In this document: piece after piece, positions 45,040-55,200 of the stretch
How the letters are laid out: each line of letters starts with the position of its first letter
How positions within the stretch are numbered: the stretch's first letter is position 1
Source: Alteromonadaceae bacterium UBA2620
GTDB taxonomy: Bacteria; Pseudomonadota; Gammaproteobacteria; Enterobacterales; Alteromonadaceae
Reading direction: 5' to 3'
DNA: 64,000 nucleotides
Assembly: GCA_002339125.1 (NCBI GenBank)
Contig: DDJQ01000148.1
Span: 1 to 64,000, forward strand
Position numbers and translations under genes: made by a program
The notes under the pieces: generated by a model
What the model saw: the letters and a program-made list of their open reading frames with translations, nothing else
Told to the model about the DNA's origin: nothing
Databases searched by the model: none

Positions 45040-46470
45040 TTATCCCTGCATTTGCTCCAGCTCTTTGCCTTTGGTTTCGTTAACATACTTCACTACAAAG
45101 ATTACCGACAGGAAGGCGAAAATGGCATAAATACCGTAAGCGCCACCCAAGCCGATACCGGCTAGTAGCATCGGGAAGGTAATGGTGATCAGGAAGTTAG
45201 AAGTCCATTGCACCAGGCCGCTTACTGCAAGGCCTGAACCACGGATCTGATTTGGGAACATCTCGCCCAGCATTACCCACATTACCGGGCCCCAGGACAT
45301 ATTAAAGAAAAACACATACAGGTTTGCTGCCACCAGAGCGGTGGTGCCCCAGTCACCCAGGATAAGCTTACCGTCTGGCCCTTGTGATGCATTTAAAAAG
45401 GCCACAACCATCACGCCAAGGGTAATTGTCATACCGATTGAGCCCCACTTGAGCAGTGGTTTACGGCCGATTTTATCAATTACCAGCAAGGTAAGAATAC
45501 AGGCGGCGATACTGATAGCCCCGCTTAGTACGTTGATTAGCAGAGCGTCCGACTCAGAAAAACCAACTGCTTGCCAGAGTACCGCTCCGTAGTAAAACAC
45601 CACGTTAATTCCAACAAGTTGCTGAAACGCTGCCAGGCCAAGACCTACCCAAACAATGGGGCGAACCTTTGTGGTGTTTTTGTCGATTAAGTCTTTAAGC
45701 TGAGGGCGGTGATCGTCGGCCAGCGATTGCTTGATTTCGTTGAGTTTGTGAGTGGCTGCATCATCGCCCAGTAAACGGGTGAGTACGCGGTGAGCCCGTT
45801 CGGTTTTGTTGCTGGATACCAGAAAACGCGGGCTCTCCGGAATAAACCATAGCATCACAAAAAACAGGGTTGCCGGAATAAGCTCAATCCAGAACATCCA
45901 GCGCCAGGCCTCAAAATTTAACCACAGCGTATTGGTTGAACCTGCTGCTTCATCAGCCAGCATATAGTTACTCAGAAACGCAGCAAACAAACCGCTGATA
46001 ATGGCAATCTGTTGAATACTGGTTAGCATACCGCGGTAACGAGCCGGGGACACTTCTGAAATATAAGCTGGCGCCATCACTGAGGCCGCACCTACCGCCA
46101 GGCCACCAAGGACCCGGTAGATAACAAACTCAAAAGACGACGTAGCAATACCAGAGCCCCAGGCGCTGATGATAAAGAGTACCGAAGAGACAATCAGTAG
46201 CGCACGGCGCCCGTATTTGTCGGCAAAGCGGCCGGCAAAAAATGCCCCTACCGCACAGCCAAGCAGCATGCTCGATACATTAAACCCGGTACCGGCGCTG
46301 GCCGAGTTAAACGCCTGCTGTAAGCCATCTACTGTACCGTTGATAACCCCACTGTCGAATCCAAACAGAAATCCGCCAATAGTGGCCACAATACTGATAA
46401 AAATAACAAAGCCGATATTTTCGCCCGACGGACTGTCCATCGATGCTGGCGTTGCGGTTGATTCAAGCAT
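45040..46470 (-). CDS. Sugar-porter MFS transporter (XylE/AraE-like)
   Basis: A 476-residue, about 12-helix MFS protein of the sugar porter family. The first helix block GGFLFGFDSGVINGTV, the FADKYGRR loop, the VYR/GGLAVGAASVMAPAYISEVSPARYRG block and PESPRFLV are diagnostic. Such proteins are H+ or Na+ symporters for pentoses and hexoses; position next to a GH43 gene suggests arabinose or xylose. TAATG overlap with the upstream GH43 gene shows they form a two-gene operon. Confidence 0.92.
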   Translation of the reverse strand: MLESTATPASMDSPSGENIGFVIFISIVATIGGFLFGFDSGVINGTVDGLQQAFNSASAGTGFNVSSMLLGCAVGAFFAGRFADKYGRRALLIVSSVLFIISAWGSGIATSSFEFVIYRVLGGLAVGAASVMAPAYISEVSPARYRGMLTSIQQIAIISGLFAAFLSNYMLADEAAGSTNTLWLNFEAWRWMFWIELIPATLFFVMLWFIPESPRFLVSSNKTERAHRVLTRLLGDDAATHKLNEIKQSLADDHRPQLKDLIDKNTTKVRPIVWVGLGLAAFQQLVGINVVFYYGAVLWQAVGFSESDALLINVLSGAISIAACILTLLVIDKIGRKPLLKWGSIGMTITLGVMVVAFLNASQGPDGKLILGDWGTTALVAANLYVFFFNMSWGPVMWVMLGEMFPNQIRGSGLAVSGLVQWTSNFLITITFPMLLAGIGLGGAYGIYAIFAFLSVIFVVKYVNETKGKELEQMQG

Positions 46471-47591
46471 TACTTCTGCTCCAGGTATGGATCGATGGTA
46501 ACGATGCTGCCATCCGGGTTATAGGTAAGTTCGGTCATTTTTACGCTGCGTAGGTGCGTTTGACCGCCGGATAATGAGCTGTCGTGATAGAACAGGTACC
46601 ATTTACCCTTAAACTTGGCGATAGAGTGGTGGTTAGTCCAGCCTTCTACCGGTTGCAGGATCACGCCCTGATAAGTAAATGGGCCGTAAGGGTTGTCGCC
46701 GGTTGCGTAAACAATTTTATGGGTATCGCCGGTAGAGTAAGAGAAGTAATATTTGCCCTGATATTTGTGTACCCAGGCTGCCTCAAAGAAGCGACGGTCA
46801 TTATCGCCCTGCAGAATGGGGCTGCCGTCTTTGTCGAGCAATTCAATTTCTTTCGGCGTTTCGGCGTAAGAAAGCATGTCATCCGCCATTTTGGCGATAC
46901 GAGGTTTTACTGCCGGTGCATCATCTGCCGGGTAAACATCTTCCGGATTATAAGTGCCGCCTTCATAGCGTTGTAGCTGGCCACCCCAGATACCACCGAA
47001 GTACATGTAATACTCGCCGTCGTCATCTTTAAACACGGCAGGATCCATACTGTAACTGCCGGCAATTGGCTCCGGCTCCGGAGTGAACGGACCTTCAGGC
47101 GTGTCGCTCACGGCTGCGCCAATACGAAAAACGTCGTTCTTGTCTTTGAGTGGGAAATACAGGTAGTACTTGCCGTCTTTTTCGGCAGCATCCGGCGCCC
47201 ATAGCTGGCGTCCTGCCCATGGAATATCTTTAACTGATAAGGCAACGCCATGGTCGGTCACTTCACCGCCCACTTCGTCCATGCTCAGAATATGATAATC
47301 GCGCATATCGAAGTGATCGCCATTGTCGTTTTGAGGAATACCTGATTCCACGTCGTGAGAAGGATAAATATACAGGCGGCCGTTAAACACATGGGCGGAA
47401 GGGTCCGCAGTGTAAATATGTTCTACCAGCGGCTCGGCGAGGCCGCTTTTTACCTGTGGTTGTGTTTGAGGCTCAGCTTGAGCCTGTGTGCTCTGGGCTT
47501 CAACATTTTGTTGTTGTGGCTGACACGCTGTAAGCACAATAGCTGAAAACAACGCAGAAAAGGTCAGTGAATATTTTGGTTGAAACGTCAC
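46470..47591 (-). CDS. GH43 hydrolase, lipoprotein, operon with sugar porter
   Basis: A 373-residue single-domain GH43 enzyme. A lipoprotein signal (Cys23 in LTAC) precedes a five-bladed propeller with YTADPSAHVF near the start (base Asp), GSYSMDPAVFKDDDG (pKa-tuning Asp) and FFEAAWVHKY (acid Glu). It is probably an alpha-L-arabinofuranosidase or xylosidase; the exact subfamily cannot be read. The start is GTG 47591 with GGAG seven bases upstream. The gene is divergent from the TRAP transporter operon across about 320 bases, so they may share control. Confidence 0.88.
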   Translation of the reverse strand: MTFQPKYSLTFSALFSAIVLTACQPQQQNVEAQSTQAQAEPQTQPQVKSGLAEPLVEHIYTADPSAHVFNGRLYIYPSHDVESGIPQNDNGDHFDMRDYHILSMDEVGGEVTDHGVALSVKDIPWAGRQLWAPDAAEKDGKYYLYFPLKDKNDVFRIGAAVSDTPEGPFTPEPEPIAGSYSMDPAVFKDDDGEYYMYFGGIWGGQLQRYEGGTYNPEDVYPADDAPAVKPRIAKMADDMLSYAETPKEIELLDKDGSPILQGDNDRRFFEAAWVHKYQGKYYFSYSTGDTHKIVYATGDNPYGPFTYQGVILQPVEGWTNHHSIAKFKGKWYLFYHDSSLSGGQTHLRSVKMTELTYNPDGSIVTIDPYLEQK

Positions 47592-47914
47592 AATACGCTC
47601 CCGGTCAGTGATTAAAATTCAGGTCAAATAATGCAGCGACTGATGGCAATCGGCAATGTTAACGGGCTGTGAAACGATAAAAAGATAAAGCGGTACTGAA
47701 TAACATAAATTTCACAATGTAAAGTGCTCATACTGCGTTCGATTTTCTGCTATGGAAAAAAATCTATTTGAAATAAGGCGTTGCTAATTAGTGGTTTATT
47801 TGATGATTAGTACGTTCACCCAAAAAACGTTGCTGGAATGTGAAAAATGACAATGTTGCCTGCCACTCGCCAGCGCTACCCTGACGCCTCTACGAAGTAA
47901 TATAAAGTTAACTA
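47592..47914. promoter_or_regulatory. Divergent promoter region, GH43/porter versus TRAP operon (about 320 bases)
   Basis: No gene is seen here. It must contain outward promoters for the GH43-porter operon and for the TRAP-ManD operon. A GGCAATCGGCAATG stretch (near 47645) shares the GCAATC core with the dyad upstream of xylA. No further site is clear. Confidence 0.4.
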
Positions 47915-48922
47915 ATGGTGATACAGCATCGTCTGCACAATTTGATTTTTTGCTTTCTGCTGGCTTTTTTTGCTACCGGTAGCAATGCAGAGGCGGGCTC
48001 AGACAAAGTGACATCATTGAACGTGGTGACGTCACTGAGTAGCAGCGATCCCATGTACAAAGGCCTGATACGTTTTAAGCAATTGGTCGAAACGGGCAGT
48101 AAAGGCTCGCTTAGCATTAACCTGTTTATTGGTTCTCAGCTCGGAAACGACGACGACATTCTGGAACAGGCCATGGCCGGTGCTGGCATTGCAGTGCTGG
48201 TGGATGGCGGGCGTTTGTCTGTGTATGCCCACGAAATGGGGATCCTCGGAGCTCCTTACCTGGTGAACAACCTGGCTGAACTTCAGCACCTGGTGGGCTC
48301 GCATCTTTTTCAACAGTGGAATGGCAACCTGCAGCAAAACGCCGGTTTACGTGTGCTGGCATTTAACTGGTGGCAGGGCGCAAGGCATCTGCTAACCCAG
48401 CAGGCGGTAGCTCAACCTCAAGATTTGGCCGGATTAAGACTACGTACCATCAGTGCGCCGGTTTGGATAAGCACCATCGAAGCCATGGGGGCTACGCCCA
48501 CGCCATTGAGTTGGTCTGAAGTCTACAGTGCTCTGCAGCAACGCGTTATCGACGCCGGTGAAGCGCAGCTGGCTGCGGTATGGGGCGCAAGGCTCTATGA
48601 AGTAATAAGTCATGTTACCAAAACCGGTCATATTCAACTGATCTCCGGCCTGGTGACCAGCGATGACTGGTTTAACCGGCTCACCGCCGCCGAACAGGAT
48701 GTCATTATCCACGCAGCCACTGCAGCTGGTAAGTATGCCACTTCGCAAGTACTTACGGCTGAAAATGACATCGAGACAAAGCTAACCGCTGCTGGTGTTT
48801 CAATTTCTACCCCGCCGGTTGAGCCATTTATGCAGGCTACGGAGTCGGTTTATCAGGACCTCGGATACAGCGAGCTGCGCCAGCGGGTTCGTACATTGCT
48901 GGATGAGGGGAACGGCCAATGA
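47915..48922 (+). CDS. TRAP transporter solute-binding protein (DctP family)
   Basis: A 335-residue periplasmic protein with a signal peptide (to about GSNAEA) and the DctP fold: the NLFIGSQLGNDDDILEQAMAG segment and LRLRTISAPVWISTIEAMGATPTPLSWSEVYSALQQRVIDA, where an Arg near position 174-176 is expected to bind the substrate carboxylate. This means the ligand is probably an acid sugar. With ManD in the same operon and GH115 nearby, D-glucuronate, its 4-O-methyl ether or a related uronate is the likely ligand (inference). First gene of a four-gene operon with 4-base overlaps. Confidence 0.9.
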   Translation: MVIQHRLHNLIFCFLLAFFATGSNAEAGSDKVTSLNVVTSLSSSDPMYKGLIRFKQLVETGSKGSLSINLFIGSQLGNDDDILEQAMAGAGIAVLVDGGRLSVYAHEMGILGAPYLVNNLAELQHLVGSHLFQQWNGNLQQNAGLRVLAFNWWQGARHLLTQQAVAQPQDLAGLRLRTISAPVWISTIEAMGATPTPLSWSEVYSALQQRVIDAGEAQLAAVWGARLYEVISHVTKTGHIQLISGLVTSDDWFNRLTAAEQDVIIHAATAAGKYATSQVLTAENDIETKLTAAGVSISTPPVEPFMQATESVYQDLGYSELRQRVRTLLDEGNGQ

Positions 48923-49386
48923 ACCACCTCGATAAGATAGAGCGCATGGTGTGCATTGGCCTGTTATCGGCCATTGTATTGCTGGTCTTTGCGGCGGCAG
49001 TGATGCGAACTGTGGGGCTACCGATTATCTGGTCGGTAGATATTGCCCAGCTCCTGTTTGCCTGGCTGTGTATGCTCGGTGCCAATCAAACCTTAAAACA
49101 CGCACAACATGCCACGGTGGATATTGCTACCCAATACCTGCCTGCGCACTGGCAGCAGCGGCTTGCGGGGCTGGCATCACTTATTATGATCGGCGTACTG
49201 GCCGTTGTTGTTGTGTATGGCATTGCACTATTTAACCTTAACCCTCAGCGAACGCTGGGTAGCACGCCTATATCTTACCGCTACGTAGCCCTTGCACTCC
49301 CGGTAGGCGCCGGATTGATGCTGCTAACCCTGCTTGAACAAAGCTGGCTTAAATGGTTTTCAGTTAAACAGAGGGCGGCGCAATGA
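48919..49386 (+). CDS. TRAP transporter small membrane subunit (DctQ)
   Basis: A 155-residue membrane protein with four hydrophobic helices and the DctQ layout (motif VDIAQLLFAWLCMLGANQ in the second helix region). It bridges the periplasmic solute-binding protein and the large transporter subunit. It overlaps the neighbouring genes on both sides by four bases (ATGA). Confidence 0.9.
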   Translation: MNHLDKIERMVCIGLLSAIVLLVFAAAVMRTVGLPIIWSVDIAQLLFAWLCMLGANQTLKHAQHATVDIATQYLPAHWQQRLAGLASLIMIGVLAVVVVYGIALFNLNPQRTLGSTPISYRYVALALPVGAGLMLLTLLEQSWLKWFSVKQRAAQ

Positions 49387-50669
49387 TGATGCTGCTGGTT
49401 TTCTTGGCCTTGTTATTAGCCGGTGTGCCACTGGCGTTTAGCCTGATGGCCAGCGGCCTGCTGTTTTTTGTTATGCATGACTCCTTACCGGTGCTGGTAG
49501 CAGTGCAGCGGATGGTATCGAGTAGCCAGAGCTTTCCGTTACTTGCAGTGCCGTTTTTCATCCTGGCCGGGCACATTATGAACGCTTCGGGGATCACTTC
49601 GCGGCTGATAAGTTTTGCTAATTTGCTGGTGTGCTGGATCAGCGGTGGTCTGGCTCATGTCACTATTGTGCTCAGTGCTCTGATGGGCGGCGTTTCGGGG
49701 TCGGCTATTGCTGATGCCGCCATGCAGGCCCGTATTCTTGGTAAGCCTATGGAAGACTCAGGTTTACCGCGGGGCTTCAGTGCAGCCATTATCACCGTGA
49801 GTGCTTTGATCACGGCCTGTATTCCGCCAAGTATCGGCTTAATTTTGTATGGCTACATGGGCAATGTGTCGATTGGTAAATTGTTTATCGCTGGACTATT
49901 CCCCGGCGCTTTGCTGACTATCGCACTGATGCTCTGCGTGCGTTGGGTGGCAAGCTCTCAGAAGCTTGGTAACACCGAAACACAAAAGCCGCCGGCATTC
50001 CGGGAGGTTATGAGCGCGGCTGGCCGATGCAAATGGGCGTTATTATTCCCGGTGCTGCTGATTGTTACCATTCGCTGGGGGATCTTTACGCCATCAGAAG
50101 CCGGTGCCTTTGCCGTGGTGTACGCCGTTTTAGTGGGGCTGTTTGCTTATCGGGAACTCACCATTGCAGAACTATACAGCGCCTTAAATGAAAGCGTGCG
50201 TGATATCGGCATGATTATGTTGATTGTGCTGGCGGCCGGCACGGCAGGTTATGTGATTGCTTTTCAGCAATTACCGGTTGAGCTGGCCCAAAGCGTGTCT
50301 GCAGTAACTCAGTCACCACTGCTGGTGCTGATGATTTGCCTGGCACTGTTGCTGGTGATTGGTACGCTGATGGAAGGCACCATTACCGTACTGTTGCTCA
50401 CTCCTATTCTGGTGCCCGTTATCCAAAGCGTGGGGATAGACCCGGTTCACTTTGGCATTTTACTCGTGCTGGTAGTGACCTTTGGCGGCACTACACCGCC
50501 GGTTGGAATTGCTATGTACACCGTGTGCAACATCATGGATTGCCCGATTACCCAGTTTATTCGTCATGTCTGGCCATTTTATCTCACCGTGCTGGTGGTG
50601 TTGCTGTTGCTGGCACTGCTGCCGGAACTGGTGCTGTTTTTACCCGACTATGTTTATGCCACGCCTTAA
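49383..50669 (+). CDS. TRAP transporter large membrane subunit (DctM)
   Basis: A 428-residue membrane protein with about 11-13 helices. Landmarks are PFFILAGHIMNASGITSRLI, GGVSGSAIADAA, PPSIGLILYG, and GGTTPPVGIAMYT near the end, as in DctM of Na+-dependent TRAP systems. With DctP and DctQ it imports the bound acid sugar. It is followed 24 bases on by manD. Confidence 0.92.
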   Translation: MMMLLVFLALLLAGVPLAFSLMASGLLFFVMHDSLPVLVAVQRMVSSSQSFPLLAVPFFILAGHIMNASGITSRLISFANLLVCWISGGLAHVTIVLSALMGGVSGSAIADAAMQARILGKPMEDSGLPRGFSAAIITVSALITACIPPSIGLILYGYMGNVSIGKLFIAGLFPGALLTIALMLCVRWVASSQKLGNTETQKPPAFREVMSAAGRCKWALLFPVLLIVTIRWGIFTPSEAGAFAVVYAVLVGLFAYRELTIAELYSALNESVRDIGMIMLIVLAAGTAGYVIAFQQLPVELAQSVSAVTQSPLLVLMICLALLLVIGTLMEGTITVLLLTPILVPVIQSVGIDPVHFGILLVLVVTFGGTTPPVGIAMYTVCNIMDCPITQFIRHVWPFYLTVLVVLLLLALLPELVLFLPDYVYATP

Positions 50670-50693
50670 CTGGCCTGAAGATGAGACTATATT

Positions 50694-51902
50694 ATGAAAA
50701 TTACTGATGCGTATGTGATTGTATGTTCGCCCGGTCGCAACTTCGTTACCCTCAAAATAGTTACCGACGAAGGGATTTACGGTATTGGTGATGCAACACT
50801 CAACGGTCGCGAGAAAACGGTAGTCAGTTATCTTGAAGATTACCTCATCCCGGCATTAATCGGTAAGGATCCGGCCCGGATTGAAGATATCTGGCAGTAT
50901 ATTTATCGCGGTGCCTACTGGCGTCGTGGTCCAGTGGGCATGACAGCCCTGGCTGCGGTTGATATGGCTCTGTGGGATATTAAGGGCAAAGTGGCTGACC
51001 TACCTTTATACCAGTTACTCGGTGGTCGTAGCCGCGATCGCATCATGACATATACCCATGCTAACGGCAGTGATTTAGCCTCTACGCTCGAAGCGGTGGG
51101 AGAGGCTATCGATCAGGGATATCAGGCTGTGCGAGTGCAGTCAGGCATCCCCGGTATGGCCAGCACTTACGGTGTGGCCAAAGACGGTAAAAAATATGAA
51201 CCGGCGGATGCGGCACTGCCTTCCGAGGCTGTGTGGTCTACCGAAAAGTATCTTAATTTTGTGCCGCACCTGTTCAGTGAAGTGCGTCGTCAGTATGGCG
51301 AAGAAATACACCTGCTGCATGATGTGCATCACCGCTTAACGCCCATTGAGGCGGCGCGGCTGGGTAAGGAACTGGAGCCTTATCATCTGTTCTGGATGGA
51401 AGATGCCGTGCCCGCTGAAAACCAGCAGGGCTTTGAGCTTATCCGCCAGCACACCACAACGCCACTGGCCGTGGGAGAAGTCTTTAACTCTATTCATGAC
51501 TGTAAGGAGCTTATCCTTAATCAGTCGATTGATTATATTCGTTCTACGCTGGTGCATGCCGGCGGCATTACACAAATGCGCCGGATAGCCGATTTAGCGG
51601 CCCTCTATCATATTCGTACCGGTTTTCATGGTGCGACCGATCTGTCTCCGGTATGCATGGGGGCCGCCCTTCATTTTGATTACTGGGTGCCTAACTTTGG
51701 TATTCAGGAGCATATGCCGCACAGCGAACTGATGGAATCGGTGTTCTCCTTTGATTACCAGTTTGACCGTGGTTTCTTCACTCCGGGTGAAGCCCCAGGC
51801 CATGGTGTGGATATCGATGAGAAGCTGGCAGCAAAATATCCTTACCAGCGAGCGGCGTTGCCAGTAAACCGACTCGAGGACGGCACGCTGTGGCATTGGT
51901 GA
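50694..51902 (+). CDS. manD: D-mannonate dehydratase, enolase superfamily (ManD/RspA-type)
   Basis: A 402-residue enolase-superfamily enzyme. The residues correspond to those of Novosphingobium ManD with the same numbering for Tyr159, Asp210, His212, Glu236 and Glu262 (blocks HDVHHRL, WMEDAVP, VGEVFNS); a His at 312 (FHGATDL) fills the general acid/base place. It would dehydrate D-mannonate to 2-keto-3-deoxy-D-gluconate, the step after uronate isomerase and mannonate reductase. Those two enzymes are not encoded here. It closes the TRAP operon, so a uronate-derived route is plausible. Some family members are much less efficient or prefer D-gluconate. Confidence 0.9.
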   Translation: MKITDAYVIVCSPGRNFVTLKIVTDEGIYGIGDATLNGREKTVVSYLEDYLIPALIGKDPARIEDIWQYIYRGAYWRRGPVGMTALAAVDMALWDIKGKVADLPLYQLLGGRSRDRIMTYTHANGSDLASTLEAVGEAIDQGYQAVRVQSGIPGMASTYGVAKDGKKYEPADAALPSEAVWSTEKYLNFVPHLFSEVRRQYGEEIHLLHDVHHRLTPIEAARLGKELEPYHLFWMEDAVPAENQQGFELIRQHTTTPLAVGEVFNSIHDCKELILNQSIDYIRSTLVHAGGITQMRRIADLAALYHIRTGFHGATDLSPVCMGAALHFDYWVPNFGIQEHMPHSELMESVFSFDYQFDRGFFTPGEAPGHGVDIDEKLAAKYPYQRAALPVNRLEDGTLWHW

Positions 51903-52252
51903 TCGTTATTTCTTAGTTAAACAGACTCAGGACAAGCTATTTGTCAGGTTAATAAAGAGTTGATTTTTTATTCGGGTGAACGGTTATCGGGGCGATAGTT
52001 ACTCCGAGGGTTAACTTTGTTTACATGGTTGTTTTACAAGGCTTTTTTTGTGAATTTTATTTAAGCAAAAGCAATGGGCTTACCAATAAACGTAAATCAA
52101 ATGTTAATATAATAAGTTAATAATACCCTCCGGAATGAGTTGTACAAAGGAAACTCTGACACTCGATTGCGAACTCGATTGCGAACTCGATTGTAAATTC
52201 ACAGTTGCCTCATTAAAGGCTGAGAATCACTGAAACCGGAGGGCTGCTACAC
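51903..52252. promoter_or_regulatory. Promoter region of receptor copy 2 (about 350 bases, no gene)
   Basis: An AT-rich stretch with no believable ORF. It holds a 12-base tandem repeat (52161-52196, separate entry) and an AT-rich area ending in a purine-rich CGGAGGG ribosome binding site (52236-52242) before the receptor start. No other site is clear. Confidence 0.45.
52161..52196. repeat. Three 12-base tandem repeats upstream of receptor copy 2
   Basis: ACTCGATTGCGA occurs exactly twice and a third unit is ACTCGATTGTAA. The units contain GATTGCGAA (52165-52173 and 52177-52185), the same 9-mer as upstream of xylB. They lie about 60-90 bases before the receptor start. Confidence 0.7.
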
Positions 52253-55200
52253 ATGCCTAAATCAAAAAGCAGAAAATTAAATTCACCAAGAGAGCAATAC
52301 GGCTTGATGCCGGGGGAGTCATTCCCGCGGTTTAAACGGTCGGTCCTTGCCGCTGCCATTATGTCCTGTTCTACAGCAGTAATGGCGCAAGAAGCGGTTG
52401 ATGAAAATAAAGACAATGAAGATGACAGCGTCGTAGAGGTGATCTCTGTAACCGGTCAGCGTCAGTCACTGGAAAGTGCCATCGACTTAAAAAAGAATGC
52501 CGATACCATTGGTGATTCCATTGTTCTTGATGAAGCAGGCAAAGTGCCCAGTACCTCATTATTAGAGATTCTGGAGCGTTCACCGGGGGTCACCATGAAC
52601 CGGGTAAGAGCGGGCAGTGAAGGCTCACCGGATGGCTTCGCATTCGAAGGTTCCGGTATCCAGGTACGCGGCTTAAATAAATCCAAAACCCTGATCAACG
52701 GGCGCGAAGTATTTTCCGCTAACGGTGGGTCAGGGCTGAGCTGGGCAGATGTAGGCCCTGAGCTGTTAAAAGCGGTTACCGTATATAAAGCCAGCCGCGC
52801 TGACCTGATTGAGGGCGGCGTGGCTGGTACAGTAAATCTGCAAACCCGTATGCCTTTTGACTTTGAAGGCTTTAAAGCGAATGGCTCGGTAACGGCTGAT
52901 TACGGTGATTTTTCGGAAGAATTAACCCCGGCTTATTCTGGCCTGATTTCTGACCGGTGGGAAACCGATTACGGTGAGTTTGGTGCGTTATTTAACATGG
53001 GCTATTCTAAAATAGCTTCCCATGACAGTAACATCATAATGCCACCGTATATGGCAACTCAGTACAATGGCGAACGTGTTTATGCGCCTGCTGGTGTACG
53101 TTTTACTCAGGATCAGTTTGAGCGGGAAAGAACCGGATATTATGCCGCCCTGCAATGGAAACCAAGAGAAAACCTGGAGTTTTTCCACACTACCTTTATC
53201 TCAGAGCGTGAAAGTAACCGTGATAGTCAGATCATGACTATCGAACCGGGCGCACCGGTGGGTGTGATGGATGGTGCCCAATTTGATGACGGTGTGTTTA
53301 TTAGTGGTGCCATTTCGAGCACTAACCTAACGTCCGGGCTACCGGTAGCGATGAACTCAAGTTTTACACCCGGCTACAGTAAAACTGCCGATCACAGCTT
53401 TGGTTTTGAATACGAATCTGATTACTGGGATTTAAGCGGTAGCTATCAGTATGTTAAAGCTGAGTCACGTTCAGGCAAATACAGCTTGGGTGGTGCGGTA
53501 CTGAGCAATATCATTGAAACTAACATTGACCTGTCGGGTGATATCCCTAATGTTTCTTACGGTAATCCGCTGTCTACCGATCCTGCGGATACTGGTATGT
53601 CGCGGATTAACTGGCTGGATATGGAAAATGAGGGCGATGCTCACGCGTTCCAGCTGGACGCCAATTTTTATCTTGAGCATGATTTTTTCCGTAAAGTCGC
53701 AGTGGGCGGCCGGGTAGTCGACCGCGAAGAATCAGACAGCTTTGTAGGCACCTGGTGGTCAGCAACTGGTCGTAACTGGAACGGTGTACCCAGAGCATTT
53801 GTTGATACGGCACCGGAAGGCGATTTCTATTTAGAAGAATTTTCCGACTTCTTTAAAGGTGATGTACAGGCGCCAGGCGCAGTGTGGGTTGGTACCGACC
53901 AAATCAACTCTGCCGACCAGTTTGCGCGTGTTTATAACACTTATACCGCTTGTGGACCAGACCTGTATTACCAGTGTAGTGATCCGGAAGCGAGTAATTA
54001 TATCTACGGCAACCCGCCAAACCGTAACTTTGATCAGCGTCCGTCTTTCTACGATACCAAACATAAAACCCAGTCGTTATATGCCATGGTAGGGTTCGAG
54101 AATTACGGTGATTCGTTCTGGTCTAACTTTACCGGTAACTTTGGTGTGCGTTGGGTGAATTATGATATTGAGAGTATGGGTAACTTTGCTTTCAATGGCG
54201 GTGCGCGCTACTACGCCAGTGTTGCTGATGCTCAGGCGTCGGTAGAAGCCATGGGCGGATTGTCTAATGTGCTTGCTTGGCAGGAGGCCAACGAAGGGGT
54301 GCAACCACCGTTTACCCGCGAAAGTGTAGGGTTTGAAAACGAACGAGTGGGTGAATTGACGAAAGACTACTTCCTGCCATCCTTCAACATTAAGTTTGAA
54401 CCGGTTGAAAACTGGATTGTTCGCTATGCGTTTACCAAAACCCTAACGCCACCGCGTTATCCGGACATCCGGGCTCAGGGTATTGCCTCAGTACAAACCA
54501 CTGAGAATGTAATTAACCAGGAGCTGGATGCGTTGTATCCGGATGATGATGTATCGATTCCGGCCATCTTCTCGGGCTACACCAACACCTCTGGTAACCC
54601 GTTCCTTGAACCGGAAATTGCATATAACCATGATATATCGGTGGAGTGGTACCCGCGTAAAGGCTCTTCGGTGCATCTATCGCTGTTCCATAAAACCATT
54701 GAAAATTACATCACGTTCAACAACTTCTCTGGCCCGGGGGCGGAGTATTTTAATGAAGACAGCTATCCGCAATCGGCGTTTACCGACGGCAGTGGAAGTA
54801 GCTTCCTGGATGGGCCGGTACAGAGCCGTACCAACTTTAACGCTGAGGAAGATACCATTATCAGCGGTTTCGAGTTGGGAGGCAGAACCTACTTCGATGA
54901 CCTGCCGGGTTGGTTAAGCGGCTTTGGTGTGGATGCCAACGTTACCTATATTGGCAATGATTCGCCGGATGCTTTCGCGCTGGATATTAATGGCGATGAG
55001 CTGAGTGTACCGGTGATTGGTTTGTCTGAATGGTCTTACTCAGCCACCCTGCTTTACGATAAAGGCGATCTGAGTGCGCGTTTGGCCTACAACTGGCGCG
55101 ATCGCTACCTGACCACCACCAATGACTCAGGAACCACGGTCGTATATACCGATCCGTTTACCGGAGCTGACATTCAAACCGGATTACCGGTCTATGCTGC

